Shown here piece by piece: positions 26,471 through 34,465 of a DNA stretch of 64,000 nt. The notes under the pieces were generated by a model that saw nothing but the letters and a program-made list of their open reading frames with translations, did not search any database and was not told the origin of the DNA. Where the stretch lies: positions 62,001-126,000 of the forward strand of contig NZ_JAGOMQ010000003.1 in assembly GCF_017993425.1 (NCBI RefSeq). Direction: 5' to 3'. This DNA comes from Amaricoccus sp. GTDB taxonomy: Bacteria > Pseudomonadota > Alphaproteobacteria > Rhodobacterales > Rhodobacteraceae. The position numbers and the translations under genes are program-made. Every line of letters begins with the position of its first letter. Position 1 is the first letter of the stretch.

Positions 26471-26677
26471 GATGACCTCTCCCGTCCATGCCGCGCGCGC
26501 CCAGCGTTCTATTGCGGGCGCGGACGCGGCGCGAGGGGCATCTGCGGCGCCCGTGCGGGAAACGGCCGGGACGGGCCGGCGGATCGCATCCGGCGCAGGA
26601 GCCGGTCGGCTCCGTCCGCCTCGCCGGCCGCGCCCTGCCGGCCTGCGGCGTCGTGGCGCCCGGCGCGTCGGCGCAGC

Positions 26678-27001
26678 TCAGCCCTTCGGCCGGCGCGCCG
26701 CCTTCTCCGCGACGCCGGAGACGCCCTCGCGCCGCTCGAGCTCGGCGAGCACCGCCGCCCAGGCGACGCCGGAGGCCGCGAGCATCACCTGGAGGTGGTA
26801 GAGCGCGTCGGCCGCCTCGTGGGCCAGCGCGGCGCGGTCGCCCTGCGCGGCCGCGACGATGGCCTCGACCGCCTCCTCGCCGAACTTCTCGGCGCATTTC
26901 CCCGGCCCCCTCGCCAGCAGCGCCGCGGTGTGCGAGGCGGCCGGGTCGGCCCCGGCGCGGGCCTCGATGGTGGCGTAGAGGCGGGCGAGAACGTCGCTCA
27001 T
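26678..27001 (-). CDS. hisE: Phosphoribosyl-ATP pyrophosphatase
   Basis: This 107-residue enzyme of histidine biosynthesis hydrolyses PR-ATP to PR-AMP. It has the all-alpha NTP-pyrophosphohydrolase pattern: [16 protein letters not shown] and [16 protein letters not shown], which carry the magnesium-binding acidic residues. The ATG overlaps the hisF stop codon (ATGA), so hisF and hisE are translationally coupled. Confidence 0.95.
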   Translation of the reverse strand: MSDVLARLYATIEARAGADPAASHTAALLARGPGKCAEKFGEEAVEAIVAAAQGDRAALAHEAADALYHLQVMLAASGVAWAAVLAELERREGVSGVAEKAARRPKG

Positions 27002-27759
27002 GTCAGCCTCACCGGGATGCCGGCGGCGGCCATCGCGGCCTTGGCCTCGCCGATCGTGTGGGTTCCGAAGTGGAAGATCGAGGCGGCGAGCACCGCCGAG
27101 GCGTGCCCCTCGGTCACCCCCTCGACCAGATGCGCGAGCTCGCCCACGCCCCCCGAGGCGATGACCGGCACCGGTACCGCGTCGGCGATGGCGCGGGTCA
27201 GCGCGAGGTTGTAGCCCGCCTTCGTCCCGTCGCGGTCCATCGAGGTCAGCAGGATCTCCCCCGCCCCCCGCGCCGCCATGTCCCTCGCGAAGGCCACCGC
27301 GTCGATCCCGGTCGCCCGCGTGCCGCCATGGGTGAAGATCTCCCACCGCCCCGGCGCCACGGTCTTGGCGTCGATCGCCACCACGATGCACTGGGCGCCG
27401 AACTTGTTCGCCGCGGCGTTGACGACGTCGGGCGTCGCCACGGCGGCCGAGTTGAAGCTCGCCTTGTCGGCGCCGGCGAGCAGGAGCTGCCGCACGTCCT
27501 CCGGCGTCCGCACGCCGCCCCCGACCGTCAGCGGCATGAAGCACTGCTCGGCGGTGCGCGAGGCGAGGTCGAGAAGCGTCCCCCGGTTCTCCAGGCTTGC
27601 CGCGATGTCGAGGAAGCAGAGCTCGTCCGCCCCTTGCGCGTCATAGGCGCGAGCGGCCTCGACGGGGTCGCCGGCGTCGCGCAGGCCCTCGAAGTTCACG
27701 CCCTTGACGACGCGGCCGTCCTTGACGTCGAGGCAGGGGATGACGCGGACCTTGAGCAT
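26998..27759 (-). CDS. hisF: Imidazole glycerol phosphate synthase cyclase subunit
   Basis: This 253-residue TIM barrel works with HisH to make imidazole glycerol phosphate. Catalytic Asp residues are in [18 protein letters not shown] and [13 protein letters not shown], and the phosphate loops are [10 protein letters not shown] and [21 protein letters not shown] precedes the ATG. It is followed directly by hisE. hisH is not in the window, and hisA lies further upstream beyond two unrelated genes. Confidence 0.97.
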   Translation of the reverse strand: MLKVRVIPCLDVKDGRVVKGVNFEGLRDAGDPVEAARAYDAQGADELCFLDIAASLENRGTLLDLASRTAEQCFMPLTVGGGVRTPEDVRQLLLAGADKASFNSAAVATPDVVNAAANKFGAQCIVVAIDAKTVAPGRWEIFTHGGTRATGIDAVAFARDMAARGAGEILLTSMDRDGTKAGYNLALTRAIADAVPVPVIASGGVGELAHLVEGVTEGHASAVLAASIFHFGTHTIGEAKAAMAAAGIPVRLT

Positions 27760-27950
27760 TGACCCTCCGGGCTCACGGCCGATCCGATAGACGACCGCCC
27801 GCCGCGCGTCCAGCGAGCCGCGGCGAAACCTTCGCCCCCACGCCGCGTTCCGCAGGCGGAAGCCTCACCATGCTCGCCGACAGGTCGATCAGGCCCGGCG
27901 ACGTCATCTCGCTTGGCGAGACCTTCGGCTGACCGAAGGGCGCCGCGAAG

Positions 27951-28448
27951 TCAGCCCGAGGGCTGGGCGTCGGGCTGGTTCACGTAGATCAGCACGAGCA
28001 GAATGGTGACGTAGAAGCGGAACGCCGGCTCCTGCCCGTTCCATGTCGGCGATTGCCACATCTCGAACCACTCCCCGCCGATCGCCATGAAGCCGAGGAA
28101 CCAGACGAGAAACCCCGCCAGCGCGCCCGGATGCGCCAGCGCCTTCGCCCGCGCGAAGTCGGCGGCCGGCGCATTCCGCGCGGCCAGCATCCGCAGGCCC
28201 GCGGCGGCGAAAAGCAGCGCGGTCAGCGCCTCGCCGGCGATGATCAGCCAATAGCCGGCGGTCACGGCCCACGGCGCCTCGATGGCGCGATACGCCACGG
28301 CCGGGTCGCGGAACGTGGTGTCCATGCTGAGCACATGGCGCCCGAAGGGCGCGTTGCCGCCGTAGTCGGTGACGTTGGTGAAGGCGACGAGGAAGGCGAA
28401 GACCGCGAGGCAGAGCACCATCGCGATCTTGGTCCAGCGCGCCGCCAT
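27951..28448 (-). CDS. DUF2165-like small integral membrane protein
   Basis: This 165-residue protein has about four membrane helices. It carries the DUF2165 block in the first half: VAFTNVTDYGGNAPFGRHVLSMDTTF followed by AIEAPWAVTAGYWLIIAGEALTALLF. No function is known for the family. Its ATG overlaps the LysE-type exporter stop codon by one base (TGATG), so the two are coupled and may work together. Confidence 0.82.
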   Translation of the reverse strand: MAARWTKIAMVLCLAVFAFLVAFTNVTDYGGNAPFGRHVLSMDTTFRDPAVAYRAIEAPWAVTAGYWLIIAGEALTALLFAAAGLRMLAARNAPAADFARAKALAHPGALAGFLVWFLGFMAIGGEWFEMWQSPTWNGQEPAFRFYVTILLVLIYVNQPDAQPSG

Positions 28449-29068
28449 CAGGCGTGCCGCATCGTCGCCGCCGCCGCCCCGGCCGCGATGAGCGCCGTGC
28501 CGCCGGCGCGGTTGACGAGGCGGATGGCGCTCGGGCTCGACGCCAGCCGCCGGGCGCGGGCTGCGAGCAGCGCGTAGCCGAAGGCGTTGGCGAAGGCGAG
28601 GGTGACGAAGGTCGCCTCGAAGATCGCCATCTGCGGCCAGAACGCCCGCCCCGGGTCGAGGAACTGCGGCAGGAAGGCCACGAAGAACACGATGGATTTC
28701 GGATTGAGCGTGGTCACCAGCCAGGCATGGCCCAGCATCCGGGCGGGATGGACCGGATCGGTGCGCGCCTCGGCGTCGATCATCGCGCCGGCGCGCCAGA
28801 GCTTGATCCCGAGCCAGACGAGGTAGCCGGCGCCGATCCACTTCAGCGCCGTGAAGAGCGCCGCCGACGAGGCGAGGAGCGCGCCCACGCCCAGCATGGA
28901 GAGCGTCATCGCCGTCAGGTCGCCGAGCGCCACCCCGGTCGCGACCGGGGCGGCCACCTTCCAGCCGCGGCCGAGCGCGTAGGAGACGACGAGCAGGATC
29001 GTCGGCCCGGGGATCATCAGCAGCAGGGCCGAGGCGGCGACGAAGGCGGCCCAGGTCTCGATGGCCAT
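28448..29068 (-). CDS. LysE/RhtB-family amino-acid exporter
   Basis: This 206-residue inner-membrane protein has about six helices with the family signature PGPTILLVVSYALGRGWK near the N-terminus, then GAGYLVWLGIKLWR and LNPKSIVFFVAFLPQFLDP. It exports amino acids or homoserine-lactone-like compounds; the substrate is not evident. It begins one base after the hisA stop codon, so it is part of the histidine-gene operon. Confidence 0.9.
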   Translation of the reverse strand: MAIETWAAFVAASALLLMIPGPTILLVVSYALGRGWKVAAPVATGVALGDLTAMTLSMLGVGALLASSAALFTALKWIGAGYLVWLGIKLWRAGAMIDAEARTDPVHPARMLGHAWLVTTLNPKSIVFFVAFLPQFLDPGRAFWPQMAIFEATFVTLAFANAFGYALLAARARRLASSPSAIRLVNRAGGTALIAAGAAAATMRHA

Positions 29069-29069
29069 C

Positions 29070-29792
29070 TCAGTCCTCCAGCAGGCGGACGGCGGCGGCG
29101 AGGTCGAGCTTGCCCTCGTAGAGGGCGCGGCCGGAGATGGCGCCGTCGAGCGGCGCGCCGGAGGCCTTCAGCGCCGCAAGGTCGTCGAGCGAGGACACCC
29201 CGCCCGAGGCGATCACCGGGATCGCGACGGCGCGGGCGAGCGCGGCGGTCGCGGCGACGTTCGGCCCGGCCATGGCCCCGTCGCGCTCGATGTCGGTGTA
29301 GATGATCGCGGCGACGCCCGCGTCCTCGAAGCGGCGGGCGAGGTCGGTGGCGGTCGTCGCGGTGGTCTCGGCCCAGCCCTCGACGGCGACCCTGCCGTCG
29401 CGGGCGTCGATGCCGACGGCGACGCGGCCGGGATGCGCGGCGGCGGCTTCGCGGACGAAGGCCGGGTCGCGCACCGCGGCGGTGCCGAGGATGGCGCGCC
29501 GCACCCCGCGGTCGAGCCAGGCTTCCAGCGTCGCCCGGTCGCGGATGCCGCCGCCGAGCTGCACGGGCACGTCGACCGCGGCGAGGATCGCCTCCACCGC
29601 CGCGGCGTTCCGCGGCGCGCCGGCGAAGGCGCCGTCGAGGTCGACGAGGTGCAGCCAGCGGCACCCCGCCGCGACGAAGGCGCGGGCCTGCGCCGCCGGG
29701 TCGGTCCCGAACACCGTGGCCTGCGCCATGTCGCCGCGCAGCAGCCGCACGCACTGGCCGTCCTTGAGGTCGATGGCGGGGTAGAGGATCAT
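29070..29792 (-). CDS. hisA: ProFAR isomerase of histidine biosynthesis
   Basis: This 240-residue TIM barrel isomerises ProFAR to PRFAR, the substrate of HisF. The catalytic residues lie in [19 protein letters not shown] and [15 protein letters not shown], with phosphate loops [11 protein letters not shown] and [12 protein letters not shown]. The start at 29792 gives MILYPAIDL. It is separated from hisF by the LysE and DUF2165 genes, whereas the two are usually adjacent. Confidence 0.96.
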   Translation of the reverse strand: MILYPAIDLKDGQCVRLLRGDMAQATVFGTDPAAQARAFVAAGCRWLHLVDLDGAFAGAPRNAAAVEAILAAVDVPVQLGGGIRDRATLEAWLDRGVRRAILGTAAVRDPAFVREAAAAHPGRVAVGIDARDGRVAVEGWAETTATTATDLARRFEDAGVAAIIYTDIERDGAMAGPNVAATAALARAVAIPVIASGGVSSLDDLAALKASGAPLDGAISGRALYEGKLDLAAAVRLLED

Positions 29793-29949
29793 CGCTCGGC
29801 GCTCGCGCAGGGAACCGCCGGGGGGATAGCCGCTTTCGCCCGCGCCGCCAAGCGGCCGCCGTGCCGGCGGGGGTTGGGGCTCCGCGGCGACGTCCCTCGG
29901 ACGCCGCACGTGTGGACAGGCCGGCCCCGTCGCGGCAGGATGCCGGGCC

Positions 29950-30150
29950 ATGTCCCACGGGTTCTTCGACCTCGACCACCCGTTCTTCCGCCCGCTCTGG
30001 ATCCGGGCGGGGATCGTGGTCCTGTGCGGGGTCTGGGCCGGGCTCGAGGCGTTCACCGGCTCGATCGCCTGGGCGATCCTGTTCGGCGCACTCGGCGTCT
30101 ACGCCGCCTGGCGCTTCTTCGTGACCTTCAACCCGCGCGAGAAGCCCTGA
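29950..30150 (+). CDS. Small two-helix membrane protein (DUF3329-like)
   Basis: This 66-residue protein starts [17 protein letters not shown] and has two membrane helices ([19 protein letters not shown] and [19 protein letters not shown]). The [12 protein letters not shown] start is a recognisable feature of small alphaproteobacterial proteins annotated DUF3329 or hypothetical. The last 23 bases overlap the end of sfsA in the opposite direction. Function is unknown. Confidence 0.75.
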   Translation: MSHGFFDLDHPFFRPLWIRAGIVVLCGVWAGLEAFTGSIAWAILFGALGVYAAWRFFVTFNPREKP

Positions 30151-30853
30151 CGGGCTCGACCGGGATCTCGCGGCCGAGGACGACGCCGCGCGGGCTGAGG
30201 TCGGCGACATGGGCCACCGCCTCGACCCCGGCGGCGCGCGCGGCGGCGAAGGCCGCCGCATAGGCCGGGTCGAGGTCGCCCGCGACCCGCATCCGCGCGC
30301 AGTCGCCGCGCTGGACGAGGTAGAGCATCACCGAGCGCGCCCCCTCCGCGACCATGGCGGCGAGCTCGCGCAGGTGCTTCGCGCCCCGGGCGGTCACGCA
30401 GTCGGGGAACTCGGCGAGCCCGGGCGTGCGGCTGAAATGCACGTTCTTCACCTCGACATAGGCGGGCGGCAGGCCGGGCCCGGTGGCGAGGAAGTCCACC
30501 CGGCTCGCCGCTCCGTAGCGCGTCTCCGGCCGGAACGCCGCATAGCCCGCGAGGGCCGGCACGCGGCCCACCGCCAGCGCCTCGGCGACGACCCGGTTCG
30601 GCAGGCTCGCGTCGATGCCGACGAGCCCGCCGCCCTCGGTCTCCGCCAGCCGCCAGGCGAAGCGCAGCGACCGGCGCGGGTCGTCGTTCGGCTCGACCCA
30701 GACCGCCTGCCCGGGCGCGACGAGCCCGAGCATCGCGCCGGGGTTCGGGCAATGCGCCGTGACGGCAACCCCGTCGTCGAGCATGACGTCCGCGAAGAAT
30801 CGCTTATACCGTCGCACAAGGCGGCCACGGACGAGGGGGCGGGCAAACTCCAT
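30128..30853 (-). CDS. sfsA: SfsA-family protein
   Basis: This 241-residue protein has the SfsA features: LVRGRLVRRYKRFFADVML with HCPNPGAMLGL near the N-terminus, LPNRVVAEAL, the nuclease-like VDFLATGPG and YVEVKNVHF, and FPDCVTARGAKHLREL. The family is linked to sugar fermentation regulation in E. coli and probably binds DNA. The ATG at 30853 was chosen because the protein then starts MEFARPLVRGRL like its relatives. It is divergent from a CinA-like gene 39 nt away. Confidence 0.93.
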   Translation of the reverse strand: MEFARPLVRGRLVRRYKRFFADVMLDDGVAVTAHCPNPGAMLGLVAPGQAVWVEPNDDPRRSLRFAWRLAETEGGGLVGIDASLPNRVVAEALAVGRVPALAGYAAFRPETRYGAASRVDFLATGPGLPPAYVEVKNVHFSRTPGLAEFPDCVTARGAKHLRELAAMVAEGARSVMLYLVQRGDCARMRVAGDLDPAYAAAFAAARAAGVEAVAHVADLSPRGVVLGREIPVEPVRASRAG

Positions 30854-30892
30854 CCCCCGACCGTGGCCCGCCGCTGCAGCGAGGGCAAGCCG

Positions 30893-31630
30893 ATGCCGAA
30901 TCCGACCGCCGCCATGCTCGTCGTGGGTGACGAGATCCTGTCCGGGCGCACGCTCGACACCAACACCAACCACCTCGCCCAGGCGCTCGCCGCCGTCGGC
31001 ATCGACCTCCGCGAGGCCCGCGCGGTGCCCGACGAGGCGGCCGAGATCGTCGCCGCGGTGAATGCGCTCCGGGCGCGCTACGACCACGTCTTCACCTCGG
31101 GCGGCATCGGCCCCACCCACGACGACATCACCGCCGACGCGGTGGCCGCCGCCTTCGGGGTCGGGATCGACATCCGCGAGGACGCCCGCGCCATCCTCGC
31201 CTCGAACTACGCCGACCCGGAGCGCGAGCTGAACCCCGCGCGGCTCCGCATGGCGCGCGTCCCCGACGGGGCGACGCTGATCCTGAACGAGGTCTCCAAG
31301 GCCCCGGGCTTCACCCTTGGGAACGTCCACGTCATGGCCGGCGTGCCGCGGGTCTTCGTCGCCATGGTGGCCTGGCTGCTCCCGCAGCTCGCCGCCGGCG
31401 TGCCCGTCGGCAGCGTCTCCCGCCGCATCCGCCGGCCCGAGGGCATCATCGCCGGCCCGCTGGCCGAGCTCGCCGCCCGGCACCCCGCGGTGGCGATCGG
31501 CAGCTATCCCTTCCGCGACGAGGCGGGCTTCGGCGCGACCATCGTGCTCCGCGCCGCGGACCCCGCCGCCCTCGCCGCCGCCGAGGCCGGCCTCGCCGCC
31601 CTCGCCGCCGAGCTGGAGGCGCCGGCGTAA
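30893..31630 (+). CDS. CinA-like molybdopterin-binding-fold protein
   Basis: This 245-residue protein contains the MoaB/CinA N-terminal fold: MLVVGDEILSGRTLDTNTNHLAQAL, VFTSGGIGPTHDDITADAVA and APGFTLGNVHVMAGVPRVF. It lacks the C-terminal nicotinamide-deamidase domain of full CinA, so it is the short form common in alphaproteobacteria. It may act on damaged pyridine nucleotides, but this is uncertain for the short type. Confidence 0.9.
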   Translation: MPNPTAAMLVVGDEILSGRTLDTNTNHLAQALAAVGIDLREARAVPDEAAEIVAAVNALRARYDHVFTSGGIGPTHDDITADAVAAAFGVGIDIREDARAILASNYADPERELNPARLRMARVPDGATLILNEVSKAPGFTLGNVHVMAGVPRVFVAMVAWLLPQLAAGVPVGSVSRRIRRPEGIIAGPLAELAARHPAVAIGSYPFRDEAGFGATIVLRAADPAALAAAEAGLAALAAELEAPA

Positions 31631-31639
31631 GCCCGGCCG

Positions 31640-31664
31640 GGAACCCGACGCCTCCGGGGACGTT
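31640..31664 (+). promoter_or_regulatory. EcfG-type stress promoter upstream of csbD-like gene
   Basis: GGAAC (31640-31644), a 16-nt spacer and CGTT (31661-31664) match the alphaproteobacterial general stress sigma EcfG consensus exactly. It is 46 bases before the CsbD-family start codon, a typical distance. Confidence 0.8.
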
Positions 31665-31710
31665 TGTTCCCCGACGGCCGACGACGTGGCCGGCCCTGAA
31701 GGAGGACGCG

Positions 31711-31908
31711 ATGAACTGGGACCAGATCGAAGGCAAGTGGAAGGAATACACCGGCGCCGCGCAGAAGCGCTGGGGCAAGCTCACCGACGACGATCTACAG
31801 ATGGTCAAGGGCAATCGGCGCGAGCTCGCCGGCAAGATCCAGTCCGCCTACGGCGTGACCAAGGAAGAGGCCGAGAAGCAGGTCGACGACTGGGCCAAGA
31901 AGCACTGA
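31711..31908 (+). CDS. CsbD-family general stress protein
   Basis: This 65-residue hydrophilic protein starts MNWDQIEGKWKEYTGAAQ and ends with YGVTKEEAEKQVDDWAKK, the CsbD-family pattern. CsbD-like proteins are strongly induced by general stress sigma factors, though their biochemical role is unknown. GAAGGAGG precedes the ATG, an EcfG promoter match lies upstream and a clear terminator follows, so this is a single-gene stress-induced unit. Confidence 0.92.
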   Translation: MNWDQIEGKWKEYTGAAQKRWGKLTDDDLQMVKGNRRELAGKIQSAYGVTKEEAEKQVDDWAKKH

Positions 31909-31931
31909 CCGGCTCTTGAGGATTTCTTTCG

Positions 31932-31956
31932 GGGCGCTCCATCTGGAGCGCCCTTT
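31932..31956 (+). terminator. Rho-independent terminator after csbD-like gene
   Basis: The arms GGGCGCTCC (31932-31940) and GGAGCGCCC (31945-31953) enclose a four-base loop and are followed by TTTCCGTTT. Confidence 0.85.
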
Positions 31957-32012
31957 CCGTTTCAAGATCGCCCTGAAGTTGCAGAAACGCTCATTTCATG
32001 CACGGCTTTTTC

Positions 32013-32037
32013 GGAACCCCGGCCGGACCGGGGCGTT
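32013..32037 (+). promoter_or_regulatory. EcfG-type stress promoter upstream of PRC-barrel gene
   Basis: GGAAC (32013-32017), a 16-nt spacer and CGTT (32034-32037) form the second exact EcfG match. It is 58 bases before the PRC-barrel ATG. Confidence 0.78.
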
Positions 32038-32095
32038 GTTCAGGCGGTCCGGAGCCGCTGGCTTCCGGCAAGAACAGAGACTGAAGGAGTAATCC

Positions 32096-32542
32096 ATGTT
32101 CAAGACCGCTCTCGCCTTCGCCGCCGTCGCCGCCCTGATGACGGTCGGCGCCCAGGCCCAGACGCAGCCGGCGGATCCCGCCGCTCCGGCCACGCCTCCC
32201 GCGGTCGCGCCGGCGCCGATGGAGCCGGCCGCCGACCCGATGGTCCCCGAAGGCTACACCGCCGCGGAGCTCTCGACGATCTCCACCGACCAGCTGATCG
32301 GCGCGAACCTCGTCAACCACGAGAACGAGACCGTGGCGTCGATCGACGACGTGCTGATCACCGACGCCAACGCGGTCGAGGGCGTGGTGGTGACCTTCGG
32401 CGGCGTCCTCGGCTTCGGCGCCAACAAGGTTCTGCTGCAGCCGGACGAGATCCAGGTGCTGAAGGACGCGAACGGCGCGCTCATCGTGCGCACCAGCCTG
32501 ACGCCGGAGAGCATCGAGAGCCGGCCGCTCTACGAGGGCTGA
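32096..32542 (+). CDS. Exported PRC-barrel domain protein
   Basis: This 148-residue protein has a signal peptide (MFKTALAFAAVAALMTVGAQAQ), a proline/alanine-rich linker and a C-terminal PRC-barrel (IGANLVNHENETVASIDDVLITDANAVEGVVVTFGG, then LLQPDEIQVLKD). Exported PRC-barrel proteins are frequent members of stress regulons in alphaproteobacteria. GAAGGAGT precedes the ATG, an EcfG promoter match lies upstream and a palindromic terminator follows. Confidence 0.85.
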   Translation: MFKTALAFAAVAALMTVGAQAQTQPADPAAPATPPAVAPAPMEPAADPMVPEGYTAAELSTISTDQLIGANLVNHENETVASIDDVLITDANAVEGVVVTFGGVLGFGANKVLLQPDEIQVLKDANGALIVRTSLTPESIESRPLYEG

Positions 32543-32565
32543 CCTCGCAGGGCCTCGCACGGATC

Positions 32566-32600
32566 GGGCGCCGCTCCCGGGAGCGGCGCCCTCTTCTTTT
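32566..32600. terminator. Bidirectional terminator between PRC-barrel gene and ecfG
   Basis: A perfect 26-bp palindrome (arms 32566-32578 and 32579-32591) is followed by TCTTCTTTT on the + strand. It separates two convergent genes. Confidence 0.85.
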
Positions 32601-32631
32601 GCGCCCGTTTCTCTTGCGCGACGAAGAAGGA

Positions 32632-33198
32632 TCAGCTCGCGAAGGCGCGGGTCACCACCGGCGCCGAGGTCGCCGCGTCGGGGCCATAGTCGCTCGCGCC
32701 GGCGACCCCGAGCAGATCCTGCAGCCGCGTCCGCGCCCGGCTGACCCGGCTCTTGACCGTGCCGACGGCGCAGCCGCAGATCGCCGCCGCCTCCTCGTAG
32801 GAGAAGCCCGCGGCGCCGATCAGCAGCAGCGCCTCGCGCTGGTCGTGCGGCAGCCGGTCCAGCGCCCGGCGGAAGTCGGCGAGGTCCATGCGCCCGTCAT
32901 GGCTCGGCGCGACGCCGACCTTGGCCGAGAACGCGCCCTCGACGTCCTGCACCTCGCGGCCGCGCTTGCGCATCTGGCTGTAGAAGAGGTTGCGCAGGAT
33001 GGTGAACAGCCACGCGTTCATGTTGGTGCCGAGCGTGAACGCGTCCTGCTTGGCCCAGGCGCGCGTCACCGTCTCCTGCACGAGGTCGTCGGCCTGGTCG
33101 TGGCGGCCGGTCAGCGACATCGCGAAGGCGCGCAGGGAGGGCAGCGCGGCGATCAGCGACGTCTTGAAGCTCGGTGGCCGGGATTCCTCAGCGGTCAC
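32632..33198 (-). CDS. ecfG: General stress response sigma factor EcfG
   Basis: This 188-residue ECF sigma factor has sigma region 2 (LRAFAMSLTGRHDQADDLVQETVTRAWAKQ, then MNAWLFTILRNLFYSQMRKR) and sigma region 4 (LPHDQREALLLIGAAGFSYEEAAAICGCAVGTVKSRVSRAR). The context, next to nepR and phyR, identifies it as EcfG. The GTG start at 33198 overlaps the end of nepR by 11 bases, as is usual for this pair. It should direct RNA polymerase to GGAAC-N16/17-CGTT promoters, four of which are found nearby. Confidence 0.93.
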   Translation of the reverse strand: MTAEESRPPSFKTSLIAALPSLRAFAMSLTGRHDQADDLVQETVTRAWAKQDAFTLGTNMNAWLFTILRNLFYSQMRKRGREVQDVEGAFSAKVGVAPSHDGRMDLADFRRALDRLPHDQREALLLIGAAGFSYEEAAAICGCAVGTVKSRVSRARTRLQDLLGVAGASDYGPDAATSAPVVTRAFAS

Positions 33199-33406
33199 GA
33201 GCGGCTCCGCGGCGCTCGACCTCGTCGAGGCGCTCCAGAAGCTCGATGATCTCGGACGGGATCGGCTCCCGCTCGAGCTCGGTGTAGAACTCACGGAGCC
33301 GCGCCCCGATCTCGCTCTCCGGCCCGAGGAGCTTCTTCCGGCGCGGACTGGCCCGGCGGAAGGCGGGGGGCGGGGGAGGGGTGTCGTCAGGGGGGGGCTC
33401 GGTCAC
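33188..33406 (-). CDS. nepR: Anti-sigma factor NepR
   Basis: This 72-residue protein holds EcfG inactive until phosphorylated PhyR binds it. The conserved two-helix core is GARLREFYTELEREPIPSEIIELLERLDEVE, preceded by a proline-rich start and a basic RKK stretch. GTG at 33406 gives the family length; an ATG further upstream would add about 37 residues of unlike sequence. It overlaps ecfG and is divergent from phyR. A weak EcfG-like site (GGAAC at 33475-33479 on the minus strand, -10 GCTT) lies upstream. Confidence 0.88.
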   Translation of the reverse strand: MTEPPPDDTPPPPPAFRRASPRRKKLLGPESEIGARLREFYTELEREPIPSEIIELLERLDEVERRGAARDR

Positions 33407-33488
33407 GGCGCCTGATCTCAACTCTCTAGTCCTCGTCGTCGAACATACCCCGGCAAGCGCCGCAAGCCGAAAAGGTTCCGGGGCCGAC

Positions 33489-33513
33489 GGAACTTTTGGC
33501 GCCAGCGTGCGTT
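33489..33513 (+). promoter_or_regulatory. EcfG-type stress promoter upstream of phyR
   Basis: GGAAC (33489-33493), a 16-nt spacer and CGTT (33510-33513) lie 64 bases before the phyR ATG. This implies positive feedback of the stress response on its own regulator. Confidence 0.8.
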
Positions 33514-33577
33514 TCAAGCCATACTGCCCGTTCGAAAGCCCGAGCGCGCACCTGCTATGCGCCTACACGGAGCCGCC

Positions 33578-34375
33578 ATGTCCCTATCCACGCGGATCGC
33601 ACCGCATCTCCCGTATCTGCGCCGCTATTCGCGCGCCATCACGGGCAGCCAGGCCTCGGGAGACGCCTATGTCCGGGCGCTCCTCGAGATGCTGATCGCG
33701 GACATCTCGATCTTCCCCGAGGCGTCGAACGACCGGATCGCCGTCTTCAGCCTCTACGCCCGCAGCTTCGGCGAGTTGCAGGTCGCCATCGAGCCGACGG
33801 CCTCGTCCTCGGCCTGGGAGCGCCGCTCGGCCGGCAATCTCGCCCAGATCTCGCCGCGCTCGCGGCAGGCCTTCCTGCTCGCCGCGCTCGAGGGCTACAA
33901 CCGCGAGGAGGTGGCCGAGATCCTCGGCGTCACCCCGGAGGAGGCGACGGAGCTGCTGCGCCGCGCCTCCGAGGAGATCTCCCGGCAGGTCGCCACCTCG
34001 ATCCTCATCATCGAGGACGAGCCGCTGATCGCCATGGACATCGAGCAGATCGCCGTCTCGCTCGGGCACCGGGTGACCGGGATCGCCCGCACCAAGGACG
34101 AGGCGCTCGAGCTCTACCGGGCCGATCCGCCGGGCATGGTGCTCGCCGACATCCAGCTCGCCGACGGCTCCTCCGGGATCGACGCGGTGAACGAGATCCT
34201 CGCGGAGACGCCGCTGCCGGTGATCTTCATCACCGCCTTCCCGGAAAGCCTGCTCACCGGCGAGAGGCCCGAGCCGACGTTCCTCGTGAACAAGCCGTTC
34301 AACGAGGACCAGGTGAAGGCCTATATCAGCCAGGCGCTGTTCTTCAACGACGCCGCCCGCGCCGCGGCTGCGTGA
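33578..34375 (+). CDS. phyR: General stress response regulator PhyR
   Basis: This 265-residue protein is an anti-anti-sigma factor. Residues 1-130 mimic an ECF sigma factor (LPYLRRYSRAITGSQASGDAYV and SPRSRQAFLLAALEGYNREEVAEILGV). Residues 140-260 are a receiver domain with acidic pair Glu146/Asp147, phospho-acceptor Asp191 (VLADIQLADG), Thr219 and Lys239. When phosphorylated it captures NepR and frees EcfG. It is divergent from nepR-ecfG and is followed by an HWE-type kinase gene. GGAG precedes the ATG. Confidence 0.96.
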   Translation: MSLSTRIAPHLPYLRRYSRAITGSQASGDAYVRALLEMLIADISIFPEASNDRIAVFSLYARSFGELQVAIEPTASSSAWERRSAGNLAQISPRSRQAFLLAALEGYNREEVAEILGVTPEEATELLRRASEEISRQVATSILIIEDEPLIAMDIEQIAVSLGHRVTGIARTKDEALELYRADPPGMVLADIQLADGSSGIDAVNEILAETPLPVIFITAFPESLLTGERPEPTFLVNKPFNEDQVKAYISQALFFNDAARAAAA

Positions 34376-34388
34376 CGCTCGGCCGCCC

Positions 34389-34414
34389 GGAACCCTTCCC
34401 CGCGCCGCGGCGTT
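34389..34414 (+). promoter_or_regulatory. EcfG-type promoter upstream of the HWE kinase gene
   Basis: GGAAC (34389-34393), a 17-nt spacer and CGTT (34411-34414) lie 51 bases before the kinase ATG, just after the phyR stop codon. Confidence 0.72.
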
Positions 34415-34465
34415 GCGGAGGGTGACGGGCGCCGAGGCGGGCGACCCTGGCGGGACCGGCTTAAG

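Noticed and set aside
27870-27932. A 20-codon frame (MLADRSIRPGDVISLGETFG) between hisF and the DUF2165 gene
   Set aside because: It is too short, with no convincing ribosome-binding site or recognised similarity. It may be a chance frame.
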